This document shows positions 44,491 to 56,333 of a stretch of DNA of 64,000 bases, one piece after another. Below the pieces are notes generated by a model. It did not search any database. It had not been told where the DNA came from and saw nothing but the letters and a program-made list of their open reading frames with translations. Position numbers and translations under genes: made by a program. Source of the DNA: Lindgomyces ingoldianus (taxonomy: Eukaryota > Ascomycota > Dothideomycetes > Pleosporales > Lindgomycetaceae); assembly GCF_010093535.1 (NCBI RefSeq), contig NW_022985204.1, positions 460,269 to 524,268 of the forward strand, read 5' to 3'. Within the stretch, counting starts at the first letter, position 1, and every line of letters begins with the position of its first letter.

Positions 44491-46006
44491 TCATGCTTTC
44501 ACCATGAGTTTCACTCCCGTTAGCCTAAGCCTCGAGAATCCGACGAAGAATGTCCCAACCATCAGCAGAATGCCCGAGAACAATGTCAATCCAAGAAATC
44601 CATTCCCTTTCCCGGAGGCAATGACGCCTGCAATGGGGCTTCCAACTAGGACACCAGTCGCGGAAACAGCGTACAAGCTGCCGGTACGTACACCAAGCTT
44701 CCGAATATCTGGAGAGATCTTCGCTATCAAGGCGGGAATGATTGAAAATATGCATCCTGAGGCGAATCCGTAGAAGATCGTGAACACGATGATCAAGGCA
44801 TTTGTGTGTCCCGAAGCCATCGTGGTGCTTGGCAACCAGAAGGCTAAGCTTACGACTGCGCCCAAGCCGGTGAGTAGTATCATGATGTTGAAGACACCGA
44901 AAATGTCTCCGAAGTGTGCTGGGATGATCCGTCCGAAAGTCCCGGCTGCGTTGAGGATCGAGACTAAGTAGCCCGCGAGGCTCGCTGACATGCCTTGGGC
45001 TCTAGCCTGAACGATGATGAACGTAAAGGGGATGAAACCGCCGATATAGATAAACCAGGCGCCGACTGCCAGTAGCATGAAAGTCGGCTCTGCGTAAGGT
45101 GTGATGAATTCCTTGAGAATGAGCGGCTGCTTCAATGGCGGGAGCCGCGACTTGACCGTCAGAATACCAATGATGACCATGCCCAGGAGTAGAAATGCAA
45201 CAGCTCGCATCGTCCATCCAAAGCCAAGGTCATCCACGAGACGGTGGACCATGATCGGGAGTACGACACCTCCGATGCTCGAGCCAGACGCCATGATGCC
45301 TATAGCGAGGGCACGATGTCTTAGAAACCATGTGGAGCAGGCTGTCATAGCTGCAAGTGCCAGTCAGGATTGAGAAGGACAATCTCAAGCACACCACTTA
45401 CAAGGATAAAAGAGGAAGCTACAACCAATGGCACTGACAACCGACTGGGAGAGAAAGACCTGGTAATACTCCTTCGATATTGAGGTCATCATCAAGCCGA
45501 ATATATGCAAAAACGACCCGATGACAATGGGAACCCGCGGACCAAAATGATCCGTCACTTTGCCCACCACTGGCCCCTACAGTCTCGGTCAGTCGATAAT
45601 GTGCACGATTACATCACGCGGCGGTGTACCCAAAAGAACATCATAAACGATTCTGTGGATGGTATCCAAGCGACATCGCTCGACGAGTAGTTTGCGAGTA
45701 GATTTGACTCGTAGTAGTCTTGAAAAATGCCCACACCTGCGCGCTAAATTAGCTTCGTCCCGATGATGGTGTTCTGGAGATTTTACAATTGATCCAACCA
45801 AAGCTGGCAAAGACGGTGCAAAAGCCGCCTGCGACGACGAGCCATGCTTCCACACCACCATCAGGAAAAGACTTTGGATCTGGCCCAGTTGATGTGGATG
45901 CTTCCTTCTCGGAGGCTGTCATTGGTAGTTGCACTTGCACGTTATCGATTGACGGATCTGGAGAACCATTTGGAGGGGAATTAGTCTTTTCGGGTGTTGA
46001 TACCAT
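44491..46006 (-). CDS. MFS monocarboxylate-type transporter
   Basis: Four exons: 45787-46006, 45630-45736, 45402-45576, 44491-45350. Introns are 50, 53 and 51 nt, all GT-AG with consistent phases, giving 453 residues. The N-terminus (about 50 residues) is polar and cytosolic. [15 protein letters not shown] is the monocarboxylate-porter signature at the first helix; GWIN...[13 protein letters not shown] and [10 protein letters not shown] follow. The second exon group holds [19 protein letters not shown], the A-like loop motif, and 10-12 membrane segments follow in total. Relatives include yeast Mch-type and fungal metabolite or riboflavin carriers. The substrate is unknown. The gene is intact and lies in tandem with the Zn2Cys6 regulator. 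Confidence 0.9.
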
Positions 46007-47400
46007 GGTGAAAGTCGATGGATATTGGTTGTGAATCCGCAGCGGGTAGTTCAGGGTAGGTAGACGTGTCTCCTCTTATAGCATCAATAGCAAGTCGTCA
46101 GTTGATTACTACGTTATGGGCCTTGCGCAAAATTGCGCCAACAGTACTTGCCGCACATACCATAGTAGAACTCGAAAGATGATACCGAAAGGGGTGTTAT
46201 CTTTCGCGTATTACCTCAGCCGTCAGCATTGCAGAAAGTGGTGCCAAAACAAAAGGCCGCACCTATCGTTTAATCCTGCGATTCGTATATGGTACGGTGA
46301 GGTCGCCAAGTACGACCTGCCGAGTGAGCCTTATATGCTGTGTAACATATTGAACGACCTGGTAGATAGCACTCCACCTGAATATAAGCACCACAATTAA
46401 TCTTGCAGGTACATATGTACACGCTTCCCCATGAGACGGTTTGTAGCACGTGCGCCCCATAATCCGACCATTTTTCCTACAAATCCTGTCTGGTGGTGGC
46501 TCACGCTACTAACCTGCTCATGGGAGGGCCCTATAGCCTGCGCCGTATCTTTGTAATTGGGTTCCACTGCACGACTTGGTAAACACTAACGCGAGTCCAG
46601 AATATCACCAATGCTGTGTCGTTTGAGAGTCTATAGCTGTATGTTTTTCGATCATTTCATTCCCACCGCAGTGCCCTATATGTATTGGATATCCGTAACT
46701 GACGAGTAAGCTACAGTAAGGTGCAAAACCAGGCCTTCAACCGAAGGCAACGCAAGCAATATCGAGAACCTAAACCCAAGCGGCTTCGAATCAGGTCAGG
46801 TCGGGGGATTCTCCCAAGGCGAGGCATTGAGCTCTCACTTTGGCAACCTGACTGACCCTTTTCATATCAATCTGTCTTTGGAGACGGGGTACATTTCGGA
46901 CCTTGCCTCAGGCCGAAGAGTACAGATGTCGTCCTCAGGTTAAGGGATGGGGTTAGTAGATAGGACGTCTATAATCATTACTAGAAGACTTACAAGAAGG
47001 AGGTTGAGGTTATGGGGTGGGAAAACAACCAGTATAGGTAGTTTAGAGCTACAGCTTTCACGTGGTAGAGAGCCTTTGTATCAATGATAGAGTGTATGGG
47101 TATCATATCCTTCTAAAAGCACCAACTTTTGACGAATTCAGATCGTCTCATCATCCCCAACTCTTTCCCTCTCCTTCAAAAATCCACCTACCACTCTCCA
47201 AGCTCTATACCTTCCTCACCAAACTCGACCGCAGCACATTCTTAATCTCCTCTAGAATTGCTAGATACCACTGTTAGCATTCATGGTATCTCAACTCTCT
47301 CTGGAAGAGAGCACTCACCAGCCTAGTACAAATGCCCATTCTCCTACCCATAGATCACAATCATCTGCCTCTCCTGTTACGCCGCCTCCTCCCCCCCACA
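46007..47400. other. Intergenic, no gene seen
   Basis: Contains the MFS promoter; otherwise no convincing frame. It ends in C/T-rich sequence and a CCCCCCC run at 47390, where the AT-rich block starts. Confidence 0.5.
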
Positions 47401-47816
47401 CTTTAATAGCTAACCTAAACCTACTTTATTTATAACTAGAACTAAAGGTTTTTATTTTAAATTTAATAAGTTTTTTAGACTATAACGTTATAGTATAGTG
47501 TAGCTTTATTTACTTTTCAAAGTATTATAACTTTCTTTTATAAAAAAGTTACTAAATATATCTAATAACTATTACTTAGTTATAATTACTTAGTTAGACT
47601 AAATTTTAGTTTGCAATACCTTTTAAATACTATAATAACTGTTTAAGTATGTGTAATACCTATCTAAGACTTTATTTTATCAAAGTTATAAATTTTATGT
47701 TTATAAATTTAATAGTTAGCAATAGTGCTATATATAAGTGTAAACTACTTTTATATAACTATAAAATTCTTATATTAGACTTTTTTATAGTAATACTTAT
47801 AACTAAGGAAAACGTG

Positions 47817-47892
47817 TGTCGCATACAATTATCCGCCTATATATACTCTTCTACTATACTAGCTAGAAGGTTAATCTTTTAGCAACGCAAAA
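47817..47892 (+). mobile_element. 75-bp mini-element
   Basis: It begins TGTCGCATACAATTATCCGC, contains TATATATACTCTTCTACTAT and AGCTAGAAGGTTAATC, and ends near AGCAACGCAA. The flanks ACGTG (47812-47816) and ACATG (47893-47897) differ by one G-to-A change, consistent with a RIP-altered target duplication. Confidence 0.7.
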
Positions 47893-48908
47893 ACATGTTT
47901 TAAACTTTATAGTGCACTTAATTAAGTTTATAGTCTAGTTTACACTAAAGTAGCCTAACTTAAGCTTAAACTATAATAGTGTTATAGTTTATTAAATATA
48001 TCTTTTATAACTTAAAGTTAAAAGAATCTTTATAAATCTAAGATAAATATGTACTTTATAACAGCTAGTCTTTTTTAAATTAGTTAATTTTTATAAGTTA
48101 GCCTTGTAAGTATATTATAAAAGTCTACTATTAAGTTCTTAAGCAAGTGTAATTTTAAAAGCTTTATAAATTACTATAGTAAGTTAAATGCTTAAAATCT
48201 AGCTATTTTAAATTACTTGAAAGGCTAAAAGTACTTAATTTTTTTATTAGTATATTAAAAGTTAATAAGTAGTTGTATTATTAATTAAAGTAAAAGGTGC
48301 TTAAATTTTATTAAAGTAGACAATTTACTTATATAGACTACTTACTTGTAATATACGCTATTTAAAAAGTTGAAAGCTAATTTAAATACAGCTTAAAAGT
48401 ACTTTAACAGTATAAACGTAATTTAAATATTACTTTAAAACTATCTAGTAGTAATTTAACTTATTAAGCTAGTAAGTAATTAAAATCTTATAAGCTATTT
48501 AAATATAAGTTAAAAGTAAACTAAGTATAGCTTATGTTTTATAAAATACTTAAGTTATAGCTTAAAGCTACTTTTTACTACTTTTTCTACTACAATTAAA
48601 AGCTTTTAGTACTAACATAGCTAGCAACTAACTTTATATTTAACTACTACTACTACTACTATTATAGTTATTTATCTATTAATAGAATTGTTTTAGACTT
48701 TAAGAGTTTAAGTAATACATGTATATAAAGTAGCTTGTAAAAGCTTAGATTAATACAGGTTATAAGTAGCATACTAGTAAAATAAAGCTAGCATGCTAAG
48801 AATTAAGAATAGAATAACTATGCTACATCTTCTATTTGTAATAATACTTAAGCTTACTTAATATAGTTTCTTGAGTTTTTTTAATTAAAATTAACAATAG
48901 AAACGGCT

Positions 48909-49028
48909 TGTACAACAGTCCTTACGCGCGACAGGTATATATGCTATTCTGTACGTAGATCAACTGTTGGTTGATTATTCACTCCTATTAGTTGTATTAG
49001 CGCAGTAGTATAGAGCTCTGTTCTTACA
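48909..49028 (-). repeat. Short dispersed element, family D, inverted copy
   Basis: The minus strand begins TGTAAGAACAGAGCTCTATA and continues with AACAGTTGATCTACGTACAG and TATATACCTGTCGCGCGTAA, matching the units at 62590 and 63042. No target duplication is visible here. Confidence 0.65.
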
Positions 49029-49110
49029 CTAATAGCGTTAAGGCTTTTTAACTTAACTAACATTAGCTACTCACTTTAAAAGAATATATAAAAAGTTATA
49101 ATATAAAAGG

Positions 49111-49185
49111 TGTTGTATACAATTATCCTCTATATATATCCTTCTGCTGTGATAGCTAGAAGATTAACCTTTTAGCGACGCAACA
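49111..49185 (+). mobile_element. 75-bp mini-element with target duplication AAAGG
   Basis: It begins TGTTGTATACAATTATCCTC and ends TTTTAGCGACGCAACA. AAAGG is at 49106-49110 and 49186-49190. The ends form a rough inverted repeat (TGTTG...CAACA). This is the best-preserved insertion of this family. Confidence 0.8.
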
Positions 49186-49307
49186 AAAGGTATAAAAAAG
49201 AAACTACAAAGTGTAGAAAAAGAATATAATATAAAAGTAGAAAGAAAGTAACAATTATGTCTGCCTTAATAGCTTTCATTATATAACTACATCATTGCTA
49301 CTCTTTA

Positions 49308-51515
49308 ACGTACTTCACAGGCAAGTTGCTTACACACCTAAGTTGCTTACTTTTACTAAAACTTTACTAAAACTTTACTAAACTACTTTTCTTACACTAA
49401 TACATTTCTAATAACACTACTTAAATATGCTAAAAGAATGTTAGATAACGTACTTCACAGGCGAGTTGCTCACACACCTAAGTTGCTTACTTTTGCTAAG
49501 ACCCTACTAAACTACCCTTTCTACACTAATGCATTCCCCACAACACTACTTAGACACGCTAAAAGAACATTAGATATAGCTTACGCTCTAAGCTTTTAAA
49601 TAAAACATAAAACTTTTAAAGAAATGTGCTGTAGCTATATGTAGAGTCTTATAAAAAATAATAAATAACTATAGCGCTAGATAACTTTTATAAGCTAATT
49701 TTACAGCTAAATTATAAAGGCTAGGCAATAAAAAGAAGCAGGTAATTATTAAGACTATACTTAAGCTATATGCGCAAGGAATTTCCCCTTAGATAGCATT
49801 TATAGCTAATATAGCTAATTCTTTGCACACTAAGTGTAATCTAGGCTATATTTACATAAACTAGCCTAGTACATTTTTAAAGTGTTATTTAAAGCTTAAA
49901 GTAAAGTTTTAAGTATAAGTATAGTTAAAAGATATTTAGCTAATTATAAACTCTATTTTGCTAAAGTTGTACATGTTATTATTCTAGATACTATACTTAG
50001 CTTTAATATTCTCTATAAGGCTAAACCTGCTTTAAATTACTCTAGGACTCTTATAAAAAGCTCTTTTATAGTTATACTTACACTTAAATGTTACTTTAAG
50101 CTTTAAATAACACTTTATAAACATACTAGGCTAGTTTATGTAAACATAGCCTAGATTATGCTTAGCGCGCAAAGAATTAGCTATATTAGCTATAAATGCT
50201 ATCTAAGGGGAAATTCCTTGCGCATATAGCTTAAGTATAGTCTTAATAATTACCTACTTCTTTTTATTACTTAGCCTTTATAATTTAGCTGTAGAATTAG
50301 CTTATAAAGGTTATCTAGCGCTATAGTTATTTATTATTTTTTATAAAACTCTACACATAGCTATAGCACATTTTTTTAAAAGTTTTATGTCTTGTTTAAA
50401 AGCTTAGAGCATAAGCTGTATCTAACATTCTTTTAGCGTGTCTAAGTAGTGTTATAGAGAATGCATTAGTGTAGGAAAGGTGGTTTAGTAGGGTCTTAGC
50501 AAAAGTAAGCAACTTAGGTGTGTGAGCAACTTGCCTGTGAAGTACGTTATAGCTTATACTCTAAGCTTTTAAATAAAATATAAAACTTTTAAAAAAACAT
50601 GCTACAGCTATGTACAGAATTTCTTAAAAAATAATAAATAACTATAGCACTAAATAACTTTTATAAGCTAATTCTATAGCTAACTTATAAAGGCTAAGTA
50701 ATAAAAAAAAGTAGGTAATTATTAAGACTATACTTAAGCTACATATATAAGGATTTTTTTTTAAATAGCATTTATAGCTAATATAGCTAATTTTTTATGC
50801 ACTAAGTGTAATCTAGGCTATATTAGTATAAACTAGCCTAGTATGTTTATAAAGTATTATTTAAAGCTTAAAGTAAAGTTTTAAGTGTAAGTATAGTTAA
50901 TAAATATTTAGCTTATAATAAAGCTAGTTTTACTAAAGTTATATATGTTATTATTTTAAATGCTATACTTAGCTTTAATATTTTTTATAAAGCTAAACCT
51001 ACTTTAAATTACTTTAGAACTTTTATAAAAAGCTTTTTTATAGTTATACTACACTTAAACATTACTTTAAAGTCTAGATAACACTTTTTAAATATACTAA
51101 GCTAGTTTATGCTAACATAGCCTAGATTACACTTAGAGTGTAAAAAATTAGCTATATTAGCTATAAATGCTATTTAAAAAAAACCTTATATATATAGCTT
51201 AAGTATAGTCTTAATAATTACCTACTTTTTTTTATTACTTAGCCTTTATAAGTTAGCTATAGAATTAGCTTATAAAAGTTATTTAGTGCTATAGTTATTT
51301 ATTATTTTTTAAAGAACTTTATACATAGCTATAGCATATTTTTTTAAAAGTTTTATGTTTTATTTAAAAGCTTAAAGTATAAGCTATATCTAATATTCTT
51401 TTAGCACGTTTAAGTAGTGTTATTAGGAATGCATTAGTGTAGAAAAAGTAGTTTAGTAGGGTCTTAGCAAAAGTAAGCAACTTAGGTGTGTAAGCAACTT
51501 GCCTATAAAGTACGT
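49308..51515 (+). mobile_element. Foldback (long inverted repeat) element, interrupted by a second copy
   Basis: The outer copy starts ACGTACTTCACAGGCAAGTT at 49308 and ends with its inverse at 51515, with TA at 49306-49307 and 51516-51517. It is split at 49447/50548 by the inner element. Without the insert it is about 1.1 kb, made of two arms of about 500-600 bp that are inverted copies of each other. The arms match the 5' end of the Fot1 element at 38995, including the start of the transposase region. Confidence 0.88.
49448..50547 (+). mobile_element. Foldback element (1,100 bp), inserted into another copy, TA duplication
   Basis: It starts ACGTACTTCACAGGCGAGTT and ends in the inverse; TA is at 49446-49447 and 50548-50549. 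It retains more G and C than the host copy, so it is younger. The left arm (to about 49935) and right arm (from about 50050) pair almost completely, leaving a small centre. Confidence 0.9.
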
Positions 51516-52325
51516 TAGAAACTAAGGCTTCACTAAAGTACATGCCTGATGCATCCTGTTGTGTTTAATATAGTCTTGGTGTCCTTCCCTGCACCCTTAA
51601 CTATGTCATAATGCGACTGCGGAACGCGCGTTTCGTCTTCAACATAGCTTTCTTGCCAAGCGTTATCACAGATGCTTAAGAAAAAACATTTAATTCTGGT
51701 GGTGCGGACAAGTCTTAACTAGTCTTTGCAAATCACACAGGCTAACTTGGAAGCCATCCTCTGTTAACACGCAGAGCATCTCCTTCTGAGAGATTATTGC
51801 CCTATGGCTCTTGTACCCTCAACACAAGCTGCTTGTTCTTGTATGCTGGGAGGTGCTTGCCAGGAAAGTTCCACCTCTGGAGCTAGGTCTGATAGAATCG
51901 CTGACTGGAGCATATTAGTGGAGTCGTCTCAACAGAAAGGAAAGTAAGGGGGGCGAATGATAGATACGGCAAAGAGGGCCGGCGTGTAAGGAGGTCGTGA
52001 TGTTCCCAGGCGGCCACCGAGTTGAGGATTGCGCCCGGATATCATACTTTGCAGCGAGGGACATGGTACAGCCTCGCCGGCAGTCTCGACTAGCAGCTGA
52101 AGTAGAGGCGGTCGTGGGCATCTAGGTGATAGTGGACGGCCTTGCAGTACAGAAGGCCACTGCGCGCAGATTCCAGGCGAAACCAATTAGAACGTACCTA
52201 GACGCCTATGTGTGGGTAAATAAAATATGGGTGCTGCTTACGCTTTCCCGAGAATACAGGAACGTGACGTAAAACACAATAAACCTAAACCCAAGGCAAC
52301 GCGAGAGATAGTAAATTAAACCGCT
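51516..52325. other. Normal-composition gap, no gene
   Basis: From 51530 composition becomes ordinary. Short frames only, with nothing recognisable. Confidence 0.45.
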
Positions 52326-52452
52326 GTTAAGCTATCTAGGCTACTGCAAGCCATCGTGGCCACTGTAAGCCGTTGTTAGCCATCTCGACCATTACTGCCA
52401 GCTATCTAGCCTACTTTAGGCCCTCTAGCTCACTATAAGCTATTGTAGCTAC
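52326..52452 (+). repeat. Degenerate tandem repeat, about 20-bp unit
   Basis: Units related to AGCCATCTNGGCCACTGTAA recur about six times (AAGCTATCTAGGCTACTGC, AAGCCATCGTGGCCACTGT, AGCTATCTAGCCTACTTTAG and so on) between the AT-rich block and the transporter gene. Confidence 0.7.
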
Positions 52453-52798
52453 GAGTGTAGGCGACTTTCGCTGGCATTCCGCAAGCTTCGGGAGCTCTGT
52501 GCGCCTACTATATCAATTTTCATTAATATAGGAGCGATCTGGGCGAGATTGGCTGGCCCTTCGCAGGCTCTGTGAGCTTCGCACGCCTCATCTAATTTCT
52601 CCAGGCAGTGTCGGCTCTGTAAGGCCGGAACCAGAATGGGCTTGTAGCATCCTAAAAGGGATGTTGTCGAATACACTCATATGCAAGAAGTCAAATGAAA
52701 CGGTGGTTATCCAGCGGATATCTGGTTAACAATTTGTTAAGCCCTGCTGACTCTTTGCCTCTACGTCCAGTTCTCTCTAGTCACTCTCAAGTATTGGC

Positions 52799-54154
52799 TT
52801 ATGGGTTGGATGGATCCTTCTGCCTCTGAGAGCTGGCGCTCATGGCCGGTTGGGAGGTGGGGAGGACCTGCTTGGACAGCTCCCTCTGCTTCATCTTGCC
52901 ATGACCGTAGACAAGGCCGCTAAAGAATCCTAGGAGGATCGCCGAGATGCTACCAAACGTGACGGGAGCATCGAAAAAGACAATGCCGCTGATGGCCAGC
53001 GGGAGCTTGTTCAGATAACCGACGAACGAGTACGTAGTTGACGAAGTCTTGCGAATGCACCAAGCAGACGAGTATGAGATAAAGATGGCACCTAGGCCAG
53101 AATAGAGCATCCCAATCACAAGGTTTTTGCGCGACTCGGCAGGGAAGTTCTTAGCTAGGTTCGTTGTAGACCAGTCCTCGGTGAACAGGGAGCAGATGAT
53201 CATGATAGGGAGGGAGAGCAAATTGTTATAGAACATGGCTGGTTGATTCTGGTTAGTTTGAGTTGAAATTCCTGGCAGTTAATTAAAAACTTACTGTCCC
53301 AGTCCTTGAACTTCAGCGAGGTGATGAACTTGCGCGTGCCCAGGACGTATGAGGCAGTGCAGAAGACGTTGAGCCCCATCCACGCGTACCCAGCGTTCAA
53401 GGTTGAGATAGCGGCGGCAGTCTCCACCGAGTGCCCAACACCATTGAGGGCAGCCTGGATATCTGCCCATGCAGCAACGATGGAGCTGAGCACCATGAAG
53501 CCGAACGACAGCAAAAGCAGCGGGGTGACGTTGCCGCCGAACCACAGGACCTCACCATAGGCGATGACGATGATGGTCAAGTTCTTGAAGATAGTATATA
53601 CCGGAACGGATAGAAATTGAAGAGACTTGGTGCTGGTATAGATCATGCCGACGAAGAACACAGACACAGGAAGCCCTGATTCGGTGTTAGCATGGCCGGG
53701 AATTGCACGAGTGTCAGTTCGCTGTCGCAGACATACATCTCTTGGCCTTGCCGCTTTCCAGGGCAGCGAGGTTAGGAATCAAACCCATCTGCTTCAAGAC
53801 CAGAATTGCAGCCGTGCAAATAACGGCCTACCGAATGGGTGTCAGCTGCGGGGTCTTAATGCAGGACCAAAGTGTCGCTACACATACCTGAATGGCCAGA
53901 TAAAGGAAGTTCAAGTTCCAGGACGAACCCGAAACGACATACTTGTTCACGACCGTCATGCTGATCGAGGAGAAGCAGTAGGCTAGAACAGCAGCACCAG
54001 GGTTGTTCTCGAGTTGGGAGAGAATGCTACCCATGCCGCTATCGATGCGAGCCCGGTGACGGGGCGCAGGCTTCAGCAGGAAGCTCTCCCTCTCACCAAA
54101 CTGGTTCTCATCCTTCCCGCGCATCTCGAGATCCTCGTTCTTCTTGTTCGACAT
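52799..54154 (-). CDS. Nucleotide-sugar transporter, GDP-mannose transporter family, variant binding motif
   Basis: Four exons: 53888-54154, 53737-53827, 53295-53675, 52799-53238. Introns are 60, 61 and 56 nt (donors GTATGT or GTAAGT) with consistent phases, giving 392 residues. The N-terminal tail (about 45) is polar and cytosolic. About ten membrane segments follow: [72 protein letters not shown] and so on. The GDP-mannose motif FYNN is at residues 249-252. The second motif, normally GALNK, reads GYLNK at 320-324. The family (yeast Vrg4, Aspergillus GmtA) brings GDP-mannose into the Golgi lumen for glycoprotein and cell-wall mannan synthesis. Because of the Ala-to-Tyr change this may be a second, specialised paralogue rather than the housekeeping copy. 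Confidence 0.9.
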
Positions 54155-55885
54155 TGTGGTTTCGTTGTGGGATCGAAAGGTCCAAAACGAAAGGCTCGAG
54201 GTTGGTTATCCCATAGGATGGTGATAAGAAAAAAAACTTGCTCGGTGAGGAAGGCTGGCTAATACCAGGAAGGGGCGGTTCAACTTCGCGAGAAACAGAG
54301 GAGACAATCGAGACGGCAGATCTGTGACTTAAAAGTCAAAGACAAAAGGAAGGGAGGGAAAAGAGACGGGCGATGGGACCTTGTCAGCAAACTTGACGAT
54401 TTACTCACTTTGATGCTGGAGAGGAAAGGGCTGAGTTGCGAGGGCGACGCGTTCAAATCCAGGTGTGAAATTGCAACACGAATCCCAGCAACAGGCTTGC
54501 CAAATGAGGCTTGGCGGATGGGAACAGGGGTAGGTTGTGCCCGTGAAAGGGGGACGTGGGGCTTGACGAAAGCTTAAATTAGAGACCCTTTTGTGGCGGC
54601 ATCCCTTTCATCCATCCGACTATCTCTATTATTCACTGTACATCTTGCCAAGTCTTTTCTCTTATTGGTTTAAAAAAGCGCCGGATTAATGTCTAATTAG
54701 CCTATAAAACTTTCCACCACTTTTGCAAATATTCTAGATTTTTAAGGCAAATAAATATATTTTACTAGGTCTATTACTATATTCTAGGTGTTTTAATGCA
54801 ATATTATAATGCTGTGTTCTGTTGTTAGTGGGCTACAGTTTGCCCCTTTGTTACTGTTCACAGTTTTAAGGTGTCGCCAAGCCGGAATCGGTATGTCGGC
54901 GTCTGTCTTCCGAATGTCAAACCTGACTTTGCAACTGACCGACGCGGTGCTCCGTATGAACATTGTCGGCGGCACGGGAGATTTGTTCGTCTATATCGCT
55001 ATTCTTCCTTTGTTATTGCTAAATTTTCCTCATCCAAGCTTCCGAAAAGGAAGGCTCATACCTGCTCGTACAAATGTATGAACGAAAAACACCACAAACA
55101 GCGGAAACTGGATTTCGGAATCAACCCAGCTCATCGCACGCAAATGCTCGCTCGTGACTTCGCTCGATCTGCCAGCGCCCTGTCCCAACGCTCACTGCGA
55201 CGGCGGTGCCATCGCGACACAGTGGCCAGCATGGCCGATCCCCCCCATTCTGCGAGCACGCTACACGCCTTTGCACCTACTTGAAGGACGCGCTGAATTG
55301 TATCGAACGTACTAACAACCAGCCTGTGCCAGCAGAACTCTCGAAGATCATTAACGCGGTATGCGACGCCCTCCGCATCCGACAAACCGAAGTTAATGTT
55401 ACCGCCGCCTGGGGGTTGGGCAGACGAGACGCTGCCAAGGCTAACCCCACGGAGAAAGGATGCACCGGCCCGGGTCATGTGGCAAGCATGCGTCACGTGA
55501 GACGCTCGCTAAGCTTATCAGCATTAGTTATACCCACCATGCTTACTACAAGTATCGCTTAGGAGCTGCGAACACGGCAAGCACTCTAAAGTATATAGGT
55601 ACAGCCTTCCTGTTACGACCGTCTAGTTGGGCAGATGGGATGTGATGGGCTGGTGCTGTTACGAATGATAAATTAACTAGAACCCTAGATGTCGCGCAGC
55701 CTCCTAATAGGACGGCCTTCGATATAAGTGAAGACGTTTCGGAACTAAGCGAGTCCATATGGGACGATGACGACCTTGGCTACGAAGCCTATCACGACAT
55801 GGATACATGATCTGTCTTAGCACAACATATAGAGCGAGCTCAGGATGAAGACTAATTTGTCTTAGCACAATGTACAGAGCAAGCT
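54155..55885. other. Intergenic with no recognised gene
   Basis: The first 450 bases are the transporter promoter. 54670-54790 is AT-rich. 54800-55660 has normal composition with open frames of up to 137 codons on both strands but no family match. At 55685-55812 a short frame reads FDISEDVSELSESIWDDDD and ends at a stop, an acidic C-terminus-like scrap. Around 55811-55885 a 46-bp unit with TGTCTTAGCACAA is duplicated. Confidence 0.4.
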
Positions 55886-56171
55886 TGTAACGATTCGCAT
55901 GAATCGTTTCATCCAAAGTTACCTAACGAACATATATCCAAAGGTTCCGCGTATCTGCCCCGACCCTGCCCTGCCCCCTGCGCTATCCCTTTCTCTAAGT
56001 ATTTAGCTGCACGTCTCCTCTCAGGTAGCTTAATAGTTTTTTAATATCCTTTTATACTAGGCCTATAGGTGTTCATAGAATCTCTAAGTTTCTAAGTCTC
56101 TACACACTCTTATATGCCTTTACGTAGATTTACACTGTATTTAGACCTATTATCTTACCTACACTGTTATA
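55886..56171 (-). mobile_element. Solo LTR, family A, inverted and partly RIP-mutated (286 bp)
   Basis: The plus strand begins TGTAACGATTCGCATGAATC, the inverse of the family A 3' end, and ends with TAGACCTATTATCTTACCTA and CACTGTTATA, the mutated inverse of the 5' end. The half at 56000-56171 is more mutated than the other. No target duplication was found. Confidence 0.8.
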
Positions 56172-56333
56172 TTATAGTTAATTGCAGTAATTACATACAG
56201 GGGTACCACGCCAGACGCAGCTACCGATGCGGCGTCTGGTACCCAAACTCCAGCGTCTTCGGTGGACTCCGACATCATTCAGAGAATCGATCCCCGCCTG
56301 CTATCAGACAACCGGAGGCAAGGCCAGAAAAGG

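Larger units (their letters stand above)
47401..49307. other. AT-rich, RIP-like block
   Basis: Very TA-rich with stops everywhere. Only three short elements inside can be named (47817, 48909, 49111). A seven-unit CTA run lies near 48650. Confidence 0.55.

Noticed and set aside
47062..47277. 71-codon frame beside the AT-rich block
   Set aside because: Short, no motif, no conserved context.
48644..48662. CTA run as part of a CRISPR-like or satellite array
   Set aside because: It is a simple trinucleotide microsatellite of seven or so units in AT-rich DNA.
54809..55284. Two overlapping plus-strand frames (90 and 137 codons) as a small secreted protein
   Set aside because: The first has hydrophobic stretches but no convincing signal-peptide layout, and no intron chain extends it. 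No support for a gene.
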